From Porphyra umbilicalis (lineage: Eukaryota; Rhodophyta; Bangiophyceae; Bangiales; Bangiaceae): a DNA stretch of 64,000 nucleotides. Made by a program: the position numbers and the translations under genes. The notes beneath the pieces were generated by a model. That model ran no database searches. It saw nothing but the letters and a program-made list of their open reading frames with translations, and was not told the origin of the DNA. Within the stretch, counting starts at the first letter, position 1; the number at the start of each line of letters is the position of its first letter. The stretch spans positions 124,001-188,000 of the forward strand of contig KV918798.1 of NCBI GenBank assembly GCA_002049455.2, in the 5' to 3' direction. Positions 42,752 through 53,214 of this stretch are shown piece by piece.

Positions 42752-44514
42752 ATGCCCTCTGCCGCCGTCCGGCGGCGGCGCCGCGGCAGCGGCGGCGCCG
42801 CCCCCGCGGCGCCCCCGCCGCCGCCGCACCTCCCCGCCGCGGCGGCGGGCGCGCAGCCCTTCCTCCCCGCCGCCCGCCCGCCGCCGCCGCCGCCGGGGGC
42901 CCGCCGCGGTCGCGGCGGCGGCGGCGGCGGCGGCGACGGCGGCGGCGGCGGCGGACGCCGCCGCCGCGCCCGTGGGGCCGGCGGGCCACCGCCGGCTGCG
43001 GCGGCGCCCGCCGCCGCCACTGGTGCCCCCGCGGCGGCGGCGGCGGCCGCGGCGGCGCCCGCCGGCGCGCGGCGGCGGCGGCGGCAGCGGCCGTCGCCCG
43101 CTGCCGCCGGCGGCGCGCCGCCCACGGGCGGCGGTGGCCCTTTGGGGGCGCCGACGGGGGCGGCGGGGGCGGCGGGGGCGGCGGCGGCGGCGGTGCCGCC
43201 CGCCGCCGCCCCCGCCGCCGACGCGGCGCTCGCGGCGCTGCTGCACCCGGTGCCCCCCCGCGTATTCTACGCCGACCACTGGGAGCAGGCGCCGCTGCTG
43301 CTGCGCTGGGCCGACCGCGCGGGGGGCGGCGACGGCAAGGACGACGACAACGACAACGACGACGACGACGACGGCGACGGCGACGGTGGCGGTGGCGGTG
43401 GCGGTGGCGGTGGCGGCGGCGGTGGTGGTAGCGCCGCGCACGTGGGCGGCCTGTCGCAAGCGGCGTGGCGGTCCCGCTGGGCGCGCCTCCTCGCCATTGA
43501 CGACGTGCGGGGGTGGGTGGTTGGCGGGCGCCTGCGCTACGGCGCCGACGTGGATTGCACGCGCTACGTCGGCGGGGAGCGCGCCACGTACAATGCGGTC
43601 GCGGCGGAGGTGGGCGCGCCGGCGGGCGGCGGCGCGGGGGGGGGGGGGGGGGGGACGGCACTGCCGACCAGGGGGGGGGCGGCAGCGACGGCAACGACGG
43701 CGGCGACAGCGACGGCGACGATGCGGGGGATGACGGTGACGGCGGGTGGGCGTCGGCCGAAGACGACGATGACGACAGCAGCGGCGACAGCGACGGCGGC
43801 GGCGCCGACGGCGGCGGCGCGGTCAATGGTGGCGGCGGCGCGGTCAATGGTGGCGGCGAGGGCGGCGTGCGGGGCGCCCCCCCCCCCCCCCCCCCCCCAC
43901 CTATGAGCGCGCCGGCGCGGAAGCGTGGGCGCGCTTCACCACCCACGGCTGCTCCCTGCGGCTGCTCCGCCCCCAAGCGCTCGCCGCCGGGGTGTGGTCC
44001 CTCGCGTCGCGCCTGGAAGCCCACTTTGCGTGCGCCGTCGGCGCGAATGCGTACCTCACCCCCCCCGGCACGCAGGGCTTTGCGCCCCACTTTGACGACA
44101 TTGACGCCTTTGTGCTCCAAGCGGCGGGCACCAAGCGGTGGCGCGTGTACCCCCCCCGCCCCGACGGCCTCGACGTGCTCCCCCGCCACTCGTCCGTCGA
44201 CTTTACGCAAGCGGAGCTGCACGGCCCCCCGGTCATTGACGCGGTGCTCTCCCCGGGGGACGTGCTGTACATGCCCCGCGGGGCGGTGCACCAAGCCGAC
44301 GCCGTCGGCGGCGGGCCGTCGCTGCACCTCACGCTCTCCACGTCCCAGCGGTGGACGTGGGCGGATTGGTTAAAGGCGTCGTTTGGGGCGGCCGTCGAGT
44401 CGGCGGCGGCGGGGGAGGTCGCCCTCCGCCGCACCCTCCCGCGGGGGTTGACCCGCGTTGCGGGCGTCGCCCCATCGTCGACGGCGGGGGCGGGGGCGGG
44501 GGGGGGCCGCCCCC

Positions 44515-44545
<31 letters not shown>

Positions 44546-45279
44546 CCCCGCCGGCCGACGCCCTCAGGGGGGCGGTGCGCGCGCGCGTCGGGGCGCTCCT
44601 CAAACTCGTCGGCCGGCGGTTCCCGCTCGACGCGGCCGTTGACGGCCTCGCGGCGCGCTTTTTGGCCGAGCGCCTCCCCCCGTGCCCGGCAGACGTGCCG
44701 CCGCACGCGCCGCCGCCGGCGGGGTGGGGGGGGGGGGCCGCCCCCGCCAAGCGCCCGGGCGCCAAAAAGACCAAGGACCGTAGCCGCAAGCGGCAGCGCC
44801 TAGCCGCCGACGCGGCAACGGCGGCGGCGGCGGCGGCAGCAGCGGCCGCCGCCCCCGCCGACAGCACCGACGACGATGCGTGCGTCGACGCGGAGGATGG
44901 GCCGTTTGGGTATGTGCGCCCCGCGTCGACGGTGCGGCTGGCGGCGGCGGGCATTGCGCGGCTGACGATGGACGACGCCACCTCCCTCCCCGTGCTGCGG
45001 CACTGCGTGACCAACTCCCGGGCGGCCGCCGGGGATGTCGACGGCGGCGCCGACGGCGGGGACGGTGGGGCGGCGTCTGCCGAGTCGGGGGTGCTCGCCG
45101 CCTCCCCCCGCGGCCTCCTGCGCGTCACGGCCGAGGAGGCGGTGGGGGTGGACACCCTCCTCGCCGCCTACCCGGCCGCCGTGGCCGTGCGGGACGTGGC
45201 GCTCGACGACGTGCGCGACCGCGTGCAGCTGGTGCGGGCGCTCCTCGAGGCGCGGCTGCTGGTCGTCGTGACCGCGTGA
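42752..45279 (+). CDS. JmjC-domain ribosomal oxygenase (NO66/MINA53 type)
   Basis: 2-oxoglutarate/Fe(II) oxygenase of the NO66/MINA family, known to hydroxylate His residues of ribosomal proteins, with reported histone demethylase activity for NO66. A long Ala/Gly/Arg-rich N-terminus leads into PPRVFYADHWEQAPLLLRW, matching the family's FFxxYWExxPL start. After an Asp/Gly-rich insert comes NAYLTPPGTQGFAPHFDDID, where H (44088) and D (44094) are the HxD iron ligands. FVLQAAGTKRWRVYPPRPDG and LSPGDVLYMPRGAVHQA follow, the last with the second iron His (44289). The C-terminal winged-helix part follows, including FGYVRPASTVRLAAAGIARL, and ends LLVVVTA. The conserved frame changes at G19 (43636-43654), C22 (43877-43898) and G26 (44515-44540). 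The start at 42752 is the first ATG after C runs and is not certain. Confidence 0.85.
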
Positions 45280-45723
45280 GGGGCGTGCCACCGGGGGTCG
45301 GCGGTCGGACGGTGGGGGAGGAGGGGGGGGGGGGGGGGTGGGGTGGGGGGGCGCGCCGTCCGCCGACCGCCCGCCGCGGCGCGCTGTATTGTGGGCGGTG
45401 GCCGCGTGTGGGTCGGCGCGGGGGGCGCGCAGGGGTCCGCGCGCCGCGGGGTGGGCGGGGTGGGACGGGGCAGGGGGCGTACGCGTGGGCGCCGGGGGGG
45501 GGGGGGGCGCAAGGCGTGTGCCGCGCGGGCGGGCAGAGGCAAACCGTTTTTCCATTGTCGCGGCTCGCACCCGCGCGCGCGGCCGCCCGCACCGCCCCTC
45601 AGCCGCCGCCCGGCGCCGACGGCGGGGCCGACGGTGGCCGCATCGGCGGCGGCCGCCCGCGCGCCGTGGCGGCGGCCGCCCAGGGCCCCCACCGCCGCCG
45701 GCCCGCGGCGGGCGTCCCCCACA

Positions 45724-45761
<38 letters not shown>

Positions 45762-46620
45762 AGGCGACACGCGCCGCGGCGGCCGGTCGGGCGGCCGACG
45801 CGGCCGCCGTTGCCGCCCTTTTCCGTCGCCGCCCCCCGGCGGGGGGCGGCGCCCGACGGCGGCCGACGCGGCGGGCGCGCCGCGCTCGCGCGCGCGCCGC
45901 CGGCGCGGGGGGTGCCGCCCCCGCGCGCGTGGCGTCGGCGCGGGGGGCCCCCGGCCGCCCCGCCGTGCGGTCGTTTGGTCGGTCGGGCGGGCGGCGGCCG
46001 CGCGCGTGCCGAGCTCCCGTATCCTATCCACCGGCCCCGCCGCCGCGCGCGTCGCCAGGGGCGCACCCAGTGGCCACTCTACGTGCGCGCGCCCGGCGCG
46101 CCTGCCGCACACCCCCTCCCCCCCGCGCATCCCCGCCAGCCGTCCACGCGCGATCGTCCCCAAACGGCCCCCCCCCCACGGCGGCACCCACCGACGGGTG
46201 GCACCCCCCCCCCCACGCCGCGCGTCGCCGCCGCGCCGGTGCGCGCGCCGACGGGCGCCCCCGCGCGGTCGGTGTGTCCCCCGCCGCCCACCGCCCGCGC
46301 GTGCGCGGGACCGACGGGCGACGTGGCGCCGCGGGCGCGCGCGGGGGCGTGCGCCGCCCCGACCGCTGGCGCGGCCGGCGGCCCGGCGACCGCCCGCGTC
46401 GGCCGCGAGCGGGGGGCGGGGGGCGGCGCGCACGCGCCGCCCGCCGGCGGGCGGGACCCCACACGCGGGGGCCCCACGGTCGGCGGCCGTTGCGGACGAG
46501 GCGCCGTCGGGGGCGCCCCCCGACCGGCACCGACGCCCGCCACCCCAGTTTGGGGACCTCCCTCCCACTTCGCCCACCCCCTCTCCACCCCCCCCCCCCC
46601 CCCCCCCCCCCCCCCTCAGC
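45280..46620. other. extremely GC-rich spacer between convergent genes
   Basis: Nearly only G and C with dense CGCG; open in most frames on both strands for hundreds of codons. No domain is recognised. It contains a C33-like run just before 46618. It separates the stops of the JmjC and SURF1 genes. Confidence 0.45.
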
Positions 46621-46909
46621 TCACGCGCGCGGCGCCCAGGCGCGCCCCCGAAAGCGCCCGCGCGTCAGCACGCCGAGCGTGGCGGCCAACCCCCCCCACG
46701 TCACCGCGTAGATGGCGTGCGTTTCGACGGTTGTGGGGAAGGCGGCGAGGTCCGCCAACCCGCGGGGGCGCGGGTACCCACTCGGCGGCGGCGCGCCGGC
46801 GGCGCCGCTCGACGCGTCAACGGCCTCGACGACCCACACGGGCGGCGCCGACCCGCTGTCGCCGCCGCTGTCCCCGCCGTCCCCGCCGCCGTCGCTGCCG
46901 CCGTCCCTA

Positions 46910-46941
<32 letters not shown>

Positions 46942-47704
46942 ATCACCGCCACCCCCACCCGCCAGCGCCCGCAGCACCGCCGGGGGGTCGAGGTAAAACC
47001 AGGCGCCGCCGTCGGGCGCGTTGGCCGGCGTGAAGCGCCCCGGCGACTCGCCGCCGCGCGTCACGCCCGACACGCCAAAGGGCGCCCCGTCGGCGCCGGC
47101 GGGCGCGCCGCGCCACCCGCGGGGCACCCACCCGTGGACGACCAGGATGGTGCCGAGGCCCGCGGGAGCCCCCGACGGCGCGTCGGCCACCGCCGCCGCC
47201 GCCCCACCGCCGTCGGCGCCACCACCGCCGCCGCCGTCACCGCCGTCGCCGCCGCCACCGCCGCCGCCGTCGCCGAGCACCCGCGCGGCGGTGACGAGGA
47301 GGTGGCCGCTGACGCCCCCCCCCCCCGCTCGACCGACGGCGGGGGCCCGCGGGGCCCGATGCGCACCTCCCCCGAGCCCGGAAGGCGCTCCGCAACGGCC
47401 GTCACGCGGGTGTAGGGCGGCGGCGGGGACCGCCCGAGCGCCGTGCCGGCGGCAGAGAGGTCGGCGGGCGCCGCGGCGAGCGTCGCGGAGCGGGCGGCAA
47501 TGGCCTCCTTTTTGGAGCCGAGGCGGGAGAGCTGCCACACGCACAGGGCCGAGGTGACGCCAATGGGGATGAGGAAGAGGGCCGCTTCCGAGGGCGTGAT
47601 GGGGGGGCGGGGGGGGGGGGGGGGGAGCTGGCCCACCGGCGGGTGGGGTGGGCAAAGCGGGTGGCGGCGCGCCAGGCGGTGGCCGTAGCGACCTGGTGCC
47701 TCAT
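46621..47704 (-). CDS. SURF1: SURF1-family cytochrome c oxidase assembly factor
   Basis: Inner mitochondrial membrane protein that helps insert heme a into cytochrome oxidase subunit 1. The start ATG at 47704 gives a presequence (MRHQVATATAWRAATRFAHP, Arg-rich, no acid). After a frame change at G17 (47609-47625), helix 1 reads SEAALFLIPIGVTSALCVWQ followed by LSRLGSKKEAI, the family's G.WQ..R..WK block, then YTRVTAVAERLPGSGEVRIG. A second change at C12 (47315-47326) leads to GTILVVHGWVPRGW (the LVNRGWVP motif), FTPANAPDGGAWFYLDPPAV and VWVVEAVDA. It ends with FPTTVETHAIYAVTWGGLAA (helix 2, the NNHLQYALTW block). Gly/Asp-rich inserts lengthen the loop between helices. The stop is at 46621, and it converges on the JmjC gene. 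Confidence 0.85.
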
Positions 47705-48750
47705 CTTGGGAGAGAAGTGTAGGGCTTGGTGAGGGTTGTGGAGAGCGGGGGGGCGGCGTCGTGGCGGTGGTGGGGAGCGGGGGGGCGGCGTCGTGGCGGC
47801 GGGTTTGGCGATGACTGTGCGGGTCCACGCAGGGCGACCGAGGCGGCCATGACGGCCATGCTTCGTCAATCCGGCTCAAGTCGTATGCCGCCAGCAAAAC
47901 AATGGTGAACTTCTTGCTAAACCTCGGCCAGCAGACCACAATGTGTACAGAATTCAGGAGGCCGGCCACCTTGGGAATCCGATTTTCTACACGGCACCTT
48001 CAGGTGGCCGGCCTCGTCAGCGCCTGACTCACTGTCAAGCCCTATCGGGCGGCCGGCACCGCGTGCCCGCTCTTTCCAACCAATGGGGGTCCCCCATCGT
48101 GCTTGGCAGCGCTCGTCCAGTCCACGCTGCACGGCCGGCCGGCGAGGACTGGATTTTTTGACGCTGCACGCCGCCGTCAACGGATGGGAGGCTCGCGTCG
48201 CGCGGGTCGCTGGATGCAACGTGGCTCGCATCGGGCCTCTCTTGTCTGGGCCTGCGAGTCGATTCCCAGGCACTCGGCGGGACACGTCCAGCCGGTCAAA
48301 TGCGGTGGCGCTGCGCTGCAGGAGCGCGCCGACGGCGCGCGCACCGCCGCCTGGCCAGGCGGCGGCCTCCCAGCTGGGTGGGCCGTCCCGGGACCGCAAA
48401 CACGGGGCCTCGGGCAGGGGGGGCTTGCCTCGCTCCAACGGCTCCACCAAGCTCTTGTACGGGTCACCCGTCATGTATGGTGTAGTGAGCCACCTGCACA
48501 CGCCGCACGGTGCCTCGCGTGGCCGGGCGACTCGTTGCCGGTGACCCAACAGCCTCACACGCGACACTCCACCGTGACCAGATGCCCGTTGAGTGGCCAG
48601 GACGCCATCACTGCGAGCTGCGGCCGTCAGGGCTTGTCAGCCGCACACACCCGCCTTCGAGCGAGGGTGTGGTGGGGGGCCTGTGCGGCCGATGGTCGAG
48701 CGGGCGCCCTACCAGTGCCGCTTTCTCAGAGCGCGCCAAGCAGGGCGGGA
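47705..48750. other. no supported gene
   Basis: Upstream of SURF1 and of the 49.0-kb gene. Overlapping frames up to 218 codons occur on both strands around 47.9-48.8 kb without domains. Confidence 0.35.
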
Positions 48751-48754
48751 CGCC

Positions 48755-48761
48755 TATAAAA
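48755..48761 (+). promoter_or_regulatory. TATA box of the RRxS-rich gene
   Basis: CTATAAAATCCCC, with TATAAAA at 48755-48761, lies 293 nt upstream of the ATG at 49048. The implied leader is about 260 nt and contains the 20-codon upstream frame at 48898-48960. Confidence 0.6.
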
Positions 48762-48897
48762 TCCCCCTGCGTGCCCTCCCGTCAGCTCTCACCTCCCGGT
48801 CAGCTCGCCATCAACCCGCTTGACGCCGAGAACTTCGCCGCTGTTCGACGCCTTCTGGACTTCCGCAACCCTGGAGGTCCCGGCCGACCCCTCCCGG

Positions 48898-48960
48898 ATG
48901 TTGCAGGCGCCCGCTTTTGACGCCACCAACCCCCTCAACCCGACTGTCTGGGCACCCTGA
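48898..48960 (+). promoter_or_regulatory. upstream open reading frame, 20 codons
   Basis: ATG at 48898 and TGA at 48958 (MLQAPAFDATNPLNPTVWAP). It lies wholly within the leader implied by the TATA box and ends 87 nt before the main ATG, so it could reduce or condition translation of the main frame. It may also be removed by an unseen intron. Confidence 0.4.
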
Positions 48961-49047
48961 CCTCCGAGCACCGTCAGTCGCCTCAGCTCCGCGGCTTAAA
49001 CTACCTCGTCTGCCTCAAACGCCACCCCCCCCCCCCCCACACCCAAG

Positions 49048-49560
49048 ATGTTGCTGCTGCCCTTCACCCTGGCCACGGCCGTTGTCTCGTCGGTGAGCAC
49101 GGCGGCCAGCCGCACCCGCTCCGCGGCGTCCTCCCTCGTCCACCGCAACCGGCGATCGACCGCCGCCGCCGCGTCTCACGACGAGCTGCCGGCCCCCCCC
49201 CCGACGGGCGGCCGCCGCAACTCAATGCAAGACGACGCCCGCCGTCCGTCGACGGGCAGCTACGCGTCAACGGGCTCCCTCAAGCGCCGCGCGTCCACGG
49301 GCGCCACGGGTGCTCCGCGTCGCCGCCACGAGATGGAGATGGAGCGGGCGCTGGGTGGTGGTGGCGGCACGCCGGTGCGGCGGTCGAGCAAGGAGCTCCC
49401 GGCGCTGTCGGCAGCGGCGGCGGTGCCCCGCCGCCGCAGCTCCGTCGGCAGCCTTGAGAGCGGCCGCCGGTCGTCATTGGAGAGCCGTCGCACGTCGACC
49501 GGCGAAGTGGCGGATATGATGGACAAGCCGGCGGTAGCGCCGATGCGCACGGCGTGGTAG
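49048..49560 (+). CDS. small Ser/Arg-rich protein with repeated RRxS sites
   Basis: 170 residues. The N-terminus is hydrophobic (MLLLPFTLATAVVSSVSTAA), then Ser/Thr/Arg-rich without acid until about residue 45, compatible with an organelle or secretory leader. The rest carries about eight R-R-x-S/T words: RNRRST, GRRNS, RRPSTG, RRASTG, VRRSSK, RRRSSVG, RRSSLE and RRTSTG. These are the consensus of basophilic kinases such as PKA, so the protein may be a multi-site phosphorylation target. No fold or family is recognised and the chain is probably disordered. A TATA box lies 293 nt upstream with a short upstream frame between. The frame is clean and starts in a good context (CAAGATGTTG). Confidence 0.6.
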   Translation: MLLLPFTLATAVVSSVSTAASRTRSAASSLVHRNRRSTAAAASHDELPAPPPTGGRRNSMQDDARRPSTGSYASTGSLKRRASTGATGAPRRRHEMEMERALGGGGGTPVRRSSKELPALSAAAAVPRRRSSVGSLESGRRSSLESRRTSTGEVADMMDKPAVAPMRTAW

Positions 49561-50002
49561 GCGCTTGTCTTTACGACGTTGCCCGGGACGGTTTCAGTGG
49601 GAGTTCGGCATTGAGAGATTGTTTCTTTTGTGTTTTCGAATCGCGCATACGCCGTATGGCAACATGTACAGTATGACGCGAGCATACGCCGTATGGCATC
49701 ATGTATGCGAGAAACGGACAAGGTGGGCAACGGACGCCTCTCGCACGAGGTCTGTGGTGCGAGTAAATACCTTTATTGGAAGCATGATGATGAGCGTGCC
49801 AGACTCGACGAGTTTCCCGCGGTCGGCTATGAACTCTGCTGCCAGGTTGTTCCCAGGGCATCCTTCCGCGGTGCCTGTCACGCCGCGCTCCCGCGGCTTG
49901 TGTCGCGCACAGAAGAGCAGTGGAACAAGCAGATCTACGTGAACAGCGGTACGCGCCTCGCACAAAAATCATGCCAGCCCGCCTGCAGCACGCGACCGGG
50001 CC

Positions 50003-51519
50003 CTAGGTCAGGCCGTCCACGCCCTTGGCGACTGCCACCAGCCCGTCCCCCACTGCCCCCCCCCGGCGGCGCAGGCCGTCCGCCTCCACCCCCCCCCCGT
50101 CCACACCGCGCACGCCCGACCCCCCCCCCCAGACCCAAAACTGCCGCCGACGGGGCCATCCCCCCCCCCCCCCTCGTAGTGAGAGTAGCCGAGGCCAAAG
50201 CTGCCGACCACCTCCCTCCCCCCCCCCCCCAGAGGCAGCCCATAGGCGCTCGGGGACCCCCCCCCCCCCGGGGGCGCCCCCCCCCCCCCCCCCCGGGCCG
50301 CGGTCGGCCAAAAACTCGGCGAGCGCGTCGTGGTCGCGGGCGGGCGCAAACCAGGCCACCGCCGCCGTCAGCGCGGCGAGCGCCCACAACAACCACGCAC
50401 ACACCACAACCGCGTTGCGCTCACTCCACCCCCCCCCGTCGCCGTCGACGCCCGAGGCGGCGGCGGCGGGCGCCGCCGCCGCCGCCGCCGCCAACACGTC
50501 GGGCAGCCGGTGGTGGAGCGTCACGGTGACGGCCACACAAAACCACACGAGGGAGAGCGTGCCGGCGGCGAGCACCTCGGTGACGCGGCCGAGGAGGGGG
50601 GCGCCGGGGGGGGGGGGGGGGGGTGCCCCCGCCGCCCCCGCCGCCGCCGCCGTCGCCGTGCAGGCCGGCCGCGTCGGCGGCGGCGGCCGCGGCGCCGCCG
50701 AGGCTGCTGCCACTCCCATGGCCGCCGCTGGCGGGGGAGCCCGTCGTGCCGCCAGGCGACGGCGCAATGATGCCCGCGAGGCCACCAGGGGGCGATGGCG
50801 GCGGCGGCGACGACGCGGGGGCGGCGGGGGCGGCGGCGGCGGCGGCGGCGACAGCCGCCCGCAGCGGTGACGGCGGCGGCGACGGCGGGGGGGAGGGAGG
50901 GTGGAATTCAGAGAGGAGGCGCGCCGTGGCGAGCGCCGCAACGACCGCCGCCGACGCGGCGCCGGCGGTGATGGCAATGATGCAGACGGGCGTCGAGCCG
51001 TCGAGCGCGCAGATGGTCACATCCGACGCTGCCGACGGCCGCGCCTGTGCGGGGGGGGGGGGGGGAGGGGGGGGGAATGGAGGATGAGCGGTACCCAAAC
51101 GATGCAATGGCAAGGTAGGGGGACACACGCGTCGACCAGGGGATGGGAGACGCGTGCACGCGGGCAGGACGAACCGACCATCGTGCGGCACGCAAGACGC
51201 GCGGGGTGTCAGTCAGTCGCAGACCACAACAGCCTGTGGGCAACAGCAGCACCAGGCATCCACGCGTCTTCCTCTCCACGGCGCAAGCCGCTCGCGCCCA
51301 CGGCTTCCCCAGTGGTCGCAGGGGCACACCCCCACCCCGCCGTGCAACCGCCGCTGCCCACAACTAGCGAGGACCGACCCCCACCCCCCCGCCTGCACCC
51401 CCCCCCCACGCCCAACGCACAAACAAGAGCTTGTCGGCCGTCGCCCCCGCCACCGTCACGGAGAGGACGACTTGCCACAGGTAGAGCAGCGGCTTGATGA
51501 GGGCATTCCACAAGACCAT
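50003..51519 (-). CDS. four-helix membrane protein (MARVEL-like), two exons
   Basis: Exon 1 (51519-51421, 33 codons) reads MVLWNALIKPLLYLWQVVLS plus VTVAGATADKLLF, the first helix. The intron 51420-51045 (GTGCGT...CCGCACAG, 376 nt) joins in phase 0 to ARPSAASDVTICALDGSTPV and CIIAITAGAASAAVVAALAT (helix 2). A Pro/Gly-rich loop contains the G18 run (50606-50623), where the frame changes, then GRVTEVLAAGTLSLVWFCVA (helix 3) and ERNAVVVCAWLLWALAALTA (helix 4). The tail after AEFLADRG is Gly-rich, broken by C runs, and possibly reads GLGYSHYEGG; its exact end is uncertain. The short N-terminus, small exofacial loop with one Cys after helix 1 and four helices resemble MARVEL/Nce102-type tetraspans. 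The role is inferred only from topology. Confidence 0.6.
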
Positions 51520-53210
51520 GCCGGCGGGCGGCGGCGGCGGGCGGCGGGCGGCGGGCACGCCGGTGGGGCCGCACCGGGGCGGGCGCCCATGCGCCCTCTG
51601 CCGGTAGTGGGCGAAAAGAGGGAAATGAGGGACGGAGAGGGGCAGGTCAGGTAGAGACAAGGGTGGAGGCGGCACCCGCGGCACCGAGGGCAGCGGCGGG
51701 CCGCGCGACGTGGGGGCGAGCGCGTGGATGCGGGTGACGCGCGCGCAAGCCACGGCCTTGGGAACGACACCGACCAAACAGGGCGGAGCGTGTGGACTCT
51801 GATCAACATAAATCTCGACAATATTTTCGATGTATTAATAGCATACTTTCCGCCAGTGATCCTCGGGCAGTTGGTACGGTGATCGGCGGGGCCAGCTCTT
51901 TATGTCATCGGACAGTTCGCGATATTTTGGGTTTGAAGGGGGCACTTCCATTGATTTCGGCGTCCACCTAAGCCCATTTCATATATTTAACAAAAAATGC
52001 GGCGACAAGTATCCAGAACATGTCCATCTGGGCGAGCGGTGGTGTCGTCTGTGCTGGCATGTTACCCTGGTGGGCGTGCAACATAGGTGGGCGCTGACAT
52101 GCGCGGCAGGCACACCAGGACGCCCGGTCGTGCCCTACTGCAACCGCGGATAGGCAGAGATGGCAAGGATAGGCAGATACCGAAAAGCACAACCCCATTA
52201 ACACATGACGCACCAGTTTACGTGAGCGACCAAGCAAGTGGGACCACACTACAACTTCAGTAAGCTGCGCCACTGCTATATCCCCCCTCTCTATCCAACT
52301 CAGTCATCTGCGCCTGAGCACGACCTAGAGACGCCGCGCGTCGCGACTCCCAGACATAGGCGACCCGCTGAGCACCGTACTGGCTTTGTGTGTTGCCACA
52401 AACGCAGAAGAACCAGACATCTTTATGAGGCAAGGGCATCAATCAACCCGCTCTGTCTTGCGGTCGGAGAAATCACGGAGCCCACCTCGTCTGGACGCTG
52501 GCCGCGTCAGCAACGGAGCAACAGTCTGCTGGGTTACCGAGACGCTTGGCACGGGTGCGAACAACGCAGGCAACGCGGGACTCAAGGCAGTGTCAACCGC
52601 GACAGCAGGCGCAGTGTTCGGGGCCAATGCACGCATAGAAGTTAGGGAGGATGTGGGAGGTACTGACAACGAGAAGAGCGGGGTTCATGACGCGGAACAC
52701 GGCGCAGAAGCAGCGGCAGGCAGCGCCACTGGTGCTGCCACCATTGGCAGCGCAGCCATCAGGGCGGCACACGAAACGGCGGCGCTAAGACCGAAGAGAC
52801 TCGATGCGCGGCAGAGCCACTCAGGCCGAAAGGACTGATGCACTGCAGCACTAATCGGGGCCCAGTTATTGCGGCGTAGCCGCCCTTCTGGACAAACGGC
52901 GGCGGCAGGAAGCCAGCAGCGATAGGCTGTCCGGCAGCGGCGGCTCCCACGTGGCAACCGGGGATGCACCAGTCAACTCCGTCCGCGCCGTCGACGGCAT
53001 CGAGGAGGCGGGGGCGAGGGTCGGCAGCCGTCTTGTCCCTGTCGCCTCAGCCACGTTCCAAGGTTGCTTCGGCCCATTTGGCGCTCATGTGACGGGCGTG
53101 GAAAGCCCGGTGGGAGCTGGACTCCTGTACATTGACCAGAAAAGACTTATATATCCGTACTCTCTTCAAATACCATCGAAATTGCTTGCGAGATGACGTG
53201 TGACTTGATG
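51520..53210. other. intergenic; AT-richer from 51.8 kb
   Basis: 51.80-52.00 kb is distinctly AT-richer than its surroundings. Minus frames at 52.4-53.05 kb have protein-like pieces (GQPIAAGFLPPPFVQKGGYA; LFGLSAAVSCAALMAALPMV) but no start, domain or splice sites I can support. TATATA at about 53149, 66 bp before the transposase ATG, may be its promoter. Confidence 0.35.
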
Positions 53211-53214
53211 TGCG

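Noticed and set aside
45338-47415. Plus-strand frames of 457-717 codons between and across the JmjC and SURF1 genes
   Set aside because: They overlap the recognisable SURF1 gene on the other strand and the GC-rich spacer; no domain is seen.
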